The translations under genes were made by a program, and so were the position numbers. Below, one piece after another: positions 63,101 through 64,000 of a stretch of DNA of 64,000 bases. Position 1 is the stretch's first letter. Each line of letters begins with the position of its first letter. Below the pieces are notes generated by a model. The model was given only the letters and a program-made list of their open reading frames with translations, ran no database searches and was not told where the DNA came from. Source of the DNA: Micromonospora rifamycinica (GTDB lineage: Bacteria > Actinomycetota > Actinomycetes > Mycobacteriales > Micromonosporaceae); assembly GCF_900090265.1 (NCBI RefSeq), contig NZ_LT607752.1, forward strand, positions 1,550,001 through 1,614,000, in the 5' to 3' direction.

Positions 63101-64000
63101 CAGGGTGGCCCGGGCGAGCGCTCCGTCGAGTTGGGTGACGAGCTGGCTCACCTCGGCGCCGGTTACGGCACTGGTGCCGAGCACGATCCAGTGCACGTCG
63201 GCGGGCAGCAGCGTCGGCAGGACGACGATGGCGGAGGCCCGTACCGCCTGGATGAAGTCGGAATCCACCACGGCGGCGTGGTCCAGATCCGGGAAGAACA
63301 GCACCCGGGTGCCCCCGGTGGTCGGCAGCCGGGCCAGGTAGTCGGCCGCCGTGTAGCGGGTGCCGTCCGGGGTGACCAACACGTCGGACGACTCCACGTC
63401 CAGCTGACCGGGCTGGACGACGATCCGGTGTGCGGCCCGCCAGCCGTACCGGTCCACGTAGGTCACCAGCACCCCGGAGAGCAGCCGCCACGGATGCCGC
63501 ATGATCAGCTCGCGGACCGGTTCGTTGCGCCAGTAGTCGGCCAGGGGGGTGTCCTCGGGCATCTCGAGGAACGCGGCCAGCCCGGCGGCGTACGCCGGGG
63601 TGTCCCCGAACGTCTCCCAGAAGGTTTCCCGGACCGCGCTGAGGACGCGGGTCTGCAGCACCCCGCGCTCGATCTCGTCGAGCGGGCTGTCGTCGTGCTG
63701 GTCGGGCCGCTCGGCCAGGATTCGGGCGGTTTCGGTCTGCTCCGCGTCCTCGATCAGGTACTGCCAGGCCCGCCGGACCATCTCGGGCGGGTCCGTGACC
63801 GGCTGGGCCACCGGGCCGTCGACGAAGTCGTTGCGCCACAGCGGGACCACGGTGATCAGGCGTGGTTCGACGTCGAGCGACGCCCCTGCCGGCGCTTCCA
63901 CCAGCGCGTCCACCTCCAGCGCCGGCTGGTCCCCGACCGCGGGCAGCGCCAGCCGGACCAGCCGGGTGGCGTCGGTGGGGCCGGCCACGGCCAGCTCCAC
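45131..64000 (-). CDS. Giant multidomain effector-like protein, at least 6,289 residues, N-terminus beyond the window
   Basis: A single uninterrupted frame enters at the right edge and stops at 45131, giving 6,289 visible residues (numbered from base 64000). Residues ~1-1550 are alpha/beta segments without a recognised family; a Ser/Asp-rich linker lies at ~1560-1610 and a second acidic one (SDSETSESEDDE) near 2620. A coiled-coil-like stretch is at ~3610-3700. An OTU-like cysteine-protease signature (Cys3807, His4009), a pentapeptide-like repeat, a papain-like signature (Cys4179, His4263) and a zinc-protease HEFAH (5254-5258) follow. The C-terminus is a Pro/Gly/Val repeat ending in a basic tail. 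By eye it has only two cysteines and about 16 lysines. Such proteins occur in actinomycetes near type VII secretion genes; some database entries call them lonely-Cys proteins (from memory). Probably exported; the target is unknown. Confidence 0.88.
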   Translation of the reverse strand: MELAVAGPTDATRLVRLALPAVGDQPALEVDALVEAPAGASLDVEPRLITVVPLWRNDFVDGPVAQPVTDPPEMVRRAWQYLIEDAEQTETARILAERPDQHDDSPLDEIERGVLQTRVLSAVRETFWETFGDTPAYAAGLAAFLEMPEDTPLADYWRNEPVRELIMRHPWRLLSGVLVTYVDRYGWRAAHRIVVQPGQLDVESSDVLVTPDGTRYTAADYLARLPTTGGTRVLFFPDLDHAAVVDSDFIQAVRASAIVVLPTLLPADVHWIVLGTSAVTGAEVSQLVTQLDGALARATLHAADPVEGRELAQALLADPALRIYEDDDWLAEIFDSELLATPTEPVRLLLGRAERGDVASIRTELRQAGVLLIDPAALPRYRVLIEITDPRPELVQSFQTTSGGTRRAQFLLDGRYAADHPDTWRVVNEPWASIHSWLAVIDPGRTYPWDQFLLALAHRDRAARRIGETPGAWPGAGHRFAPVSPAALAQVQDMFAGRSDREGVLWTESAESSSQTLLLVDAVARRIVDHPMVYFVPQPPEARAVVTIPQREDLSGRGLVVATGQLDGDRLTGDGWEVTVDEVIGSEALRAHPRVVLLDRSPPEGSPFVERLLEQGVGVLAPDADLAGWTAVYQLPGWQLELTGPDSADLLRELRHEFDSVVLSAATARRRTPTQTALVRAVFDLLGRPYGQEVVDGHLHLHLGRWASAEAFAADAGHDGLLLVDDSDQHQHDLTLRVPVDQVRVFRRWSGEELHLVTVDPATIAPVTDFLRDRIATGPVVRWTPDLGRAARAADVGRAYADHLTLGGLPISADHVDDLIRTVRDNPSWRSLGWAVDPDADDDAQVWLGAEMAVMEFPVDDGESLLAVGMPASAVPTVDRYGNGVVLWSPGRSGLPASLRAAFRVAVVPLSEMDDIVDGVRVGVPAADAVAVLTERLPEGTRIIVVPGEVESIAEIPEIFDAVFAVVTRSTVGDPGTWTAYAWSDEEQRIGVLTGEDLAYVVAGVAATDPTLREQIVPAPTMLALPQAAVRFLADRVAAREADPPVGHVVTDIAFVAVEEISADDRVYTLPEGSVLRVTAPGPDGEHVLHGWFIDGETLAEAGYDVLGEEDGSLATALPSQLADDLSYDRRLALLELARLVGVGQPVTENPLRQHGIRPADRTFVPDWTVPVGPPVGPAWWVGADVSVIEITSAPAGRLPARRVLAWEVTPPASDTGQPSDDVPPPQLVAVPYRDGPLLGVMPDRVWAWGLGPLLGERGVLVEPGVVSGDGVTTGRPDGRGALPADDYRAILPDTAVGLPVVVLLDTGPAAEAFAGALAARSAVVLVRTGNEQWQAHRPRPGTGVPDVTTGAQAYPLFHQAVAAVTADLAELAGAVNDLGQEWGGTIPPDGVNLWGRLSGLPAGTLADRAARLASALFGMDRLRAAVDGPSGEQSVGRVLTHLGLPGAAGQHPALLARRLHALRFAPVPVTALGLLPANSVALVWLGDAVVLVHRAPDGTLTLVRPEAEAADRLTALDPDGLTEPPWMLLDLGRLVAVRVAGGHRVLGGEVVSDPPPYPARERPADSDPDLPSDSDQDPSSDADQDAPSDREPDQDASSDRDSDSTSTGAAGTEPGPGDTASVSTSATEGTTSTPAGPSPAALHAAGEALRRLPAARLAVGRRVRRGRPSLPRLAGWVDAVQTDEASPTEDSSRVRAVSAHLVLHGRIGDLPVTETAVTALSLAGFHQALGGRPVAPDAGRPGSLVQALTRRPGAMLLVHEQPPGASARLFWLVADDRDGAVVPRVVDPARPGVFARSAADDPVTAAALTRSGTTVLAVDAHGDVMDLADFLTPSPAGLTRATGDPALVVADATDLVQAMVRLVDGYFGRTPRTLGGQLTVTPETIPGTLAAALGGQFEPLHDVEATITALRAAPGSLALAYLPRAEEPGHLLMFVVEPGVATVPAQLMVVGVDAVGLSDADLTQALSTGRAQVLLLDQTGEARQVPGREPTAEQVTAVRTAVTAQPLLIGVPHTGHPAWSDRLTTQVARRLATLGVTMATARPLLHALATDPAGFLHHGSGHPVRVGRDKRFAWVRLLPRPSDTDEVRLAPGLGGIEDRRTAGVSASTWAQPQATTARVVVPIPAGGVGVTVLGGVLSSRAVRTIGQSVTTGDNGMVIGVPDSFLTRSAVFVQVEITERPAPPAWADVPATWVPGDGDRLWFRTPEVLATMRPISDGAALTVTRAGAAFLRDASYPVEVVDDGALATTVQSGIPDVVRRGSNLRVWRLWGGQRALDAVQPGATGLTATSSSWLGRPAYAQGVRPALRLTRLTPIGELPESALLRAAASVTTGQSVQSASDRGGFLAVLIGRAFGLLRLSAGPTVSVVDRRAQAVAPQVETTAGQETGDHALRLYLAEYTGTVQWSMHRSVTRSLAHRGLRRGSQPVSVRTLLVVPQQHAAALAGVTPSARPDRDLVALLAGTVEDDPDDPRTLPDYLWQGDRLRIGRGFLHGGELVAGLVADRLRQLLDDDRNAVYRRYLPDWDNPRVQTDRIRRALDRLGNEERLAAQNSPSRYSARLLATADGELLIELRVRDIFSGRTLEVRIGVRRRHPDTAPRYLGRRGTHPDPVTADLPEPSDSETSESEDDEPTVKLRTSQGRAQAATNRAVRSVASGVQAGASVGSDALGGAAGIGLRLQGVWRDVIEVTQGSQAGVVGIGGGAVAVFADDVRLELSASVIVEYRGFLVDAWRWLGDHPVQAQPLRFAGDATVDLELGFSVPFTQTIAVGQPQPVVLPTPVGAPGAGIVLREALGELLPAPVTPQRQRLRDLGAALAQHTVTHHVHGLPELREQLLDALRGATADYMDAGHLPSGAGGRRRGTAFSGDIPGTPLHQWLNAFVDQGHLAALLAPATQQPQPVHAPSVVVGDDVPVTVFVFAEVTGHDQTSSGALTGDGYESAVAGYAVRRSATDRGGQFRLEVGGGGAAWRAAEPDAPAQPGDAGGGTPGGQAPAPNPTQPAARTPTQPPATLALRLFGRRQIEWTNGETVVAVAEVERTIKHSESRTVLLGVHGRLRVHLAVVLTEPKWVLPDRSFTRYRQVGDVSLLGQLSAEEYRRALGPTPGGWRLPRQVTPPAAQVMHQTSRLVDVPALGQAMLGWLRSLRLGGDEGMELVGHDRNTGMNISTVLHHTDPVTVAAHLGDLFDGGLSFVLRYPGLLSRPAVQIIVRAVPATDPPQVGELRAGGGNLELSTVSEVGGGRQPGEAVTDEVVPVAHVGERAALNALGALGRTAAGRSSDVTLGRAVSAVETTGPWLPVDYGPHRLVFTAHRRRQEIGRHEITVPLRTETAAEHLNLSYRPAGPATVLPDPAAVTDARLTIGGTDGPLRLVPIPADNWLAWRDDAVPVPDRYAALGFNGAAALQATALRALRIVGSERALGMPGSTLNYQLMTLLGRTHLWAATPHRMAGPYEITLTDGYRLVLHTRVTAVRLDTVLVPAEGTAGVGGAGRHGDARLVARADAALPDTLGTSVGVVPALGVSVPGNSSQQEAAAHRTDVMRLAPDDERARAKVWWSTETIVVAEHTDVTGARRTALQVTLPDSQPVLVDQAEALDHLLAGEAPGSAPVDRVVVAGLLEQAVHAAKQAQKALKSWRELERIALVAEFPGDAGTAADTLARAAAANAAERAEAEASARRRWWEARAEVERLVALAAGHLGRGSVADPVLLPPTDGTDPTPPGARPTVPAAGRRDPVGSVGPALEPDRALDPDRPLEPVVDDRAPAGSVAATAPAGPTPPPAMVREVTDNQFTALPPPAVGEVVDVNRNGLCLLESVVVSALPEVRGLLPDGYHGQLDEIQAWRDARGHLDVTLPSRLRPVVLRVADGLRAQIHTLLVDGRLAEVEQVIADGGLLGRGVRGQRRVRVQLARTVNRWQADWAADTGDYLVLLVGAALRRPVVLATPVPSARPAGHPNAGSRSADDAQAAVRDQAADDAQANVGSLSIRTVYNPRFDGAEARISEGPVLLYLANGHYRAWLPEPDVLDLARAREEALDLPRPTAGLWRGSTDPATRRPTTTGSDPGYDAVLSDTVLNDAVLNDAVLNDAVLSDAVLNDVVLSDAVLSDADSDSLLSDAESDVGSDGAVLGHPGGHAGVPRPTGRGRHPLTLAGLETAVQETLDVQAAVRPAGSLTDWRPPEDPLSCLALARRFAAVLHPGIDGFVRPGLRVGRTRDDAAIGTRWAGDFAGDRSDWAVVDSWTRVERALVAAAPGTAVFVLLERPGSAPGHAFVGYRLDRETDPVRWVQFGGDRGAVLLPGAAADNRLPRLNALGPEVAARAVLVDPEGTVDPAALVDAGTSAPAASTSVARAIVDAPVNRTFLGHGSEFEFFETLDLSAAADMFTGATAETLPDRARTSALAEDPAGTVAIEVETKTYFRDSGDGQLYRRPAPQRTKEVVAILEVIVGVVPDTDAEMDAHHGGESLYPAMTALGQALSALTVPVPFAQLLGAVQAAGHLPEVALTPLGRKATVGPRPSDSEPGARVHHSIGVPLAGVHSFLTFVARHTWRSPTSVSPSYARPHLQDALSFADTVADHFADGGGSPRDVAELRGFATVLYSNTAGVAGRWLHEGLVKENVAALSRQDMRTLLDALSPAAQAYFQANFTGIAQLFRRMFTDRLPDLRERFKARNGAELPGDFFRNIAFVDERNGNKEQSIIDYLRGDVRQRLGFGGMTVIDGFDTSNALPLMVLEVRYFGAQHVDGATAQAEAAALRREAGAAFDEALLVTGTAVERPGGVQLALPDRDLWPMWRHARPPGLLTVELPLYTPKWSLRPLLPVSGEVTAIRVVQHVGLPEHYVALQRLADLTGRPVYALAEQAMPRWDPDAGELRVDWPDGTRPWLEFLPALYDADSDRGLRRGIDPDGVLVPLDDRVDLLDPTTVHLNLYPPDVAHVLPPLYGTEDPDVLDLVPLIRAADSRQLVFAGPDAPTYLPGWAATVVEAVIAQSTPVEGLVLVGHPLPHAAAQTLVDVLGQAVAEQPGLLVTPVVLTHGADVDITTRAGAARMVSTADGLDGWRVFRPDQQGRTSAVPADLRAVIIAPPPAPEQPQGTTDPLGSDEVEEAPPRPEPGTVPRGGDEPLEWTIRRAMAQVAVREHHWVDPVSRPGPARDDRYEVVSRFTARRFHYGGQPVTDLTVRVWLGGDTGGAMFAALERGVHRAFNSSADATAYRLPNGSGDLLHVTVERAAAPHDAHLRVQVIDEGPTDQFHWRRDAAEEDLVHEFAHQLGLREEYRDDTAPHRPHVPGSLLGDLGGRPADALSDEERAALSEEEKAQLRGMRWAGLRSRHLHLLAALVGEPDADGEYRAVDPEFRPIGVAPFAPQTTTDQPGQQPPAADPTVPPVRADQLERSWRTRPERLDVEAPVRIAADHAVRAVLDRVELLHRPWDLERLGDTRPSAAVGDHQRLTPAEPVVEWAVLTGPTRDAIARRAALVTSWLAGLPQPATAGTAVEFGLVLGVPPELLADSRDNAVARVLADAAADFLRGQLDARLPAGMLPVRVLVEVTAFDGVVDGVREQVRMQVELSLRRVLPGPVYADTPTSGSVVGGVHDGRDLRNDVLLRVTEARQALTGLPAGEPETAAAVVVHRLGGVLVRLLPVLVTPTLSAPFAAHAAQVRGVLDDFRWLVGRWAQQWRTGDVEVAGLVTRATGTLDAIVDLTPLIELAPAAHRDLDLTPLVDGHQLDDTDHVAALARFRAELTRLRDTTGIALDGPIMQVYGWQLLTQALGALWFGVTGGPEPVADSRALGAAAAALDAYHEVVGGLGADTADLAAFDRAAGAVGALAGRLRPRPDEAATDRELARLDDALAVVGLRTDVQLDRLALDTREAMLDGLLDAATAALDTFRISRDPGRGALAGIPGAPGPLADWMTLLRTLQQMSALWNGGQPDLPRLRAMHGLAGQVRAGIAAGRDDFVRLANRESPGGDPRAVSNRVLDAPAAGARRPASPVRSAVGVTGPGTVRPGPGQILLHLVVEVPRGQQSGSAEAVSTDLYQDPATGRVQVTTGDPYAPVAVFTRPETAYGVARGMADHLAQVGLPSGDGPVVRRFVVDADAFTAPDDAQVYVFPARDFAALVDRAEPGSLDSYATDPETVDDTTRALDALAPADTPVVTVDAASRMLPTREPNARHRPRPEPVPVATGDRPAGSAVPPVVRRDAAPAALVPPGTASAGPVPPGTVPPGQVLPGTVSQGAVLAGVVLPDTVVVPGLGDILLTGLPGLPVYPPGARSTTPAPVPDRPGSPPRRRQRTPRPVADRG
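45285..45425. repeat. Degenerate 15-bp-phased repeat near the 3' end of the giant gene
   Basis: Imperfect repeats encode PPGT/PGTV/PGQV-type units (VPPGTASAGPVPPGTVPPGQ and continuing) shortly before the C-terminus. The units are diverged, unlike the clean array at 51696. Confidence 0.6.
48190..48655 (-). other. Zincin metalloprotease domain of the giant protein
   Basis: EEDLVHEFAHQLGLREEYRD contains HExxH (His5254, Glu5255, His5258) with a following Gly and a Glu pair that could give the third zinc ligand. Upstream strands (FTARRFHYGG, VTVRVWLGGD region, LLHVTVERA) fit the beta-sheet that precedes the active-site helix in zincins. Confidence 0.7.
51120..51520 (-). other. Papain-like (Tox-PL-type) domain of the giant protein
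   Basis: EDPLSCLALARRFAAV carries Cys4179 (51464-51466), and APGHAFVGYRLDRE carries His4263 (51212-51214), followed by VRWVQFGGDRG. This Cys / Gly-His / hydrophobic-strand pattern resembles the Tox-PL papain-like toxin fold found in polymorphic toxins. Assignment is by motif only. Confidence 0.5.
51696..51815. repeat. 15-bp tandem repeat, eight copies, inside the giant gene
   Basis: Eight consecutive 15-bp units alternate between two main variants and encode pentapeptides AVLND or AVLSD (one VVLSD, one TVLND) between the OTU-like and papain-like domains. Repeat length is a multiple of three, so copy-number change keeps the frame. Confidence 0.92.
51955..52650 (-). other. OTU-like cysteine protease domain of the giant protein
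   Basis: The segment opens with DVNRNGLCLLESVV, matching the OTU catalytic-Cys box (usually DGNCLF) with Cys3807 at 52580-52582, and closes ~200 residues later with VLLYLANGHYRAWLP, matching the His box (His4009 at 51974-51976). Order and spacing fit OTU deubiquitinase-like proteases; the box has NGLC instead of DGNC, so the match is atypical. Confidence 0.6.

Noticed and set aside
36996-64000. Type VII secretion core genes in the giant-protein operon
   Set aside because: Only an EccA-like ATPase is present. No FtsK/SpoIIIE-type EccC, EccB/D/E, mycosin or WXG100 frame was found in the window; they may lie beyond 64000.
1-64000. tRNA, rRNA, insertion sequences, integrases or attachment sites
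   Set aside because: None recognised: no transposase or integrase translation, no terminal inverted repeats around genes and no structural RNA-like sequence was seen by eye.

Overview
The window is very GC-rich, with almost wall-to-wall coding sequence, many GTG starts, translationally coupled ATGA/TGATG junctions and abundant ECF sigma factors, LuxR-type two-component systems and cytochromes P450. This points to a filamentous actinomycete, most likely Micromonosporaceae; the family placement is inference from style and gene content, not from a marker gene. No tRNA, rRNA, CRISPR array or insertion sequence was seen. About 36 protein genes are supported, one of them truncated at each edge.

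Region 1 (1-3360): the 5' part of a small protein, then a three-gene unit on the minus strand (membrane-anchored alpha/beta hydrolase, DesK-like kinase, LuxR-type regulator) preceded by a perfect 20-bp palindrome.

Region 2 (3480-19170) looks like one uptake and catabolic regulon. A six-gene minus-strand operon encodes a zinc-type oxidoreductase, an amidohydrolase and a BMP-family (nucleoside-type) ABC transporter. Next come an aldehyde dehydrogenase coupled to a PucR-type regulator, a divergent zinc alcohol dehydrogenase, a self-sufficient P450-reductase fusion, and a TauD-like dioxygenase preceded by a 41-codon small ORF. A 13-bp motif close to CTCGCAATGTGAG recurs in all four promoter gaps and would tie these units together; the substrate is unknown.

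Region 3 (19240-22961): an ECF42-type sigma factor with its DGPF partner and a good candidate autoregulated promoter, then an OmpR-type response regulator and histidine kinase.

Region 4 (22965-32931) resembles a compact biosynthetic cluster: an MIO-type aromatic amino acid ammonia-lyase, two paralogous FOXRED2-like flavoproteins transcribed divergently, an FMN hydroxyacid oxidase, an unusual membrane-anchored P450, a cation/proton antiporter and an adenylate-forming ligase.

Region 5 (33108-36671): a secreted protein with two transglycosylase-like repeats that lack the catalytic glutamate plus a ricin-B lectin domain, then an ECF sigma/anti-sigma pair.

Region 6 (36996-64000) is the most unusual. 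It is a minus-strand operon with a giant polypeptide of at least 6,289 residues running off the right edge, carrying OTU-like, papain-like and zinc-metalloprotease signatures. By eye it has only two cysteines, both at predicted active sites. Downstream are two tandem paralogs of an unrecognised family, a proline-rich protein with a degenerate ADP-ribosyltransferase-like C-terminus, and a beta-helix protein fused to two CbbX/EccA-type AAA+ domains. The set suggests a large exported effector with dedicated accessory proteins; no secretion core is visible inside the window.
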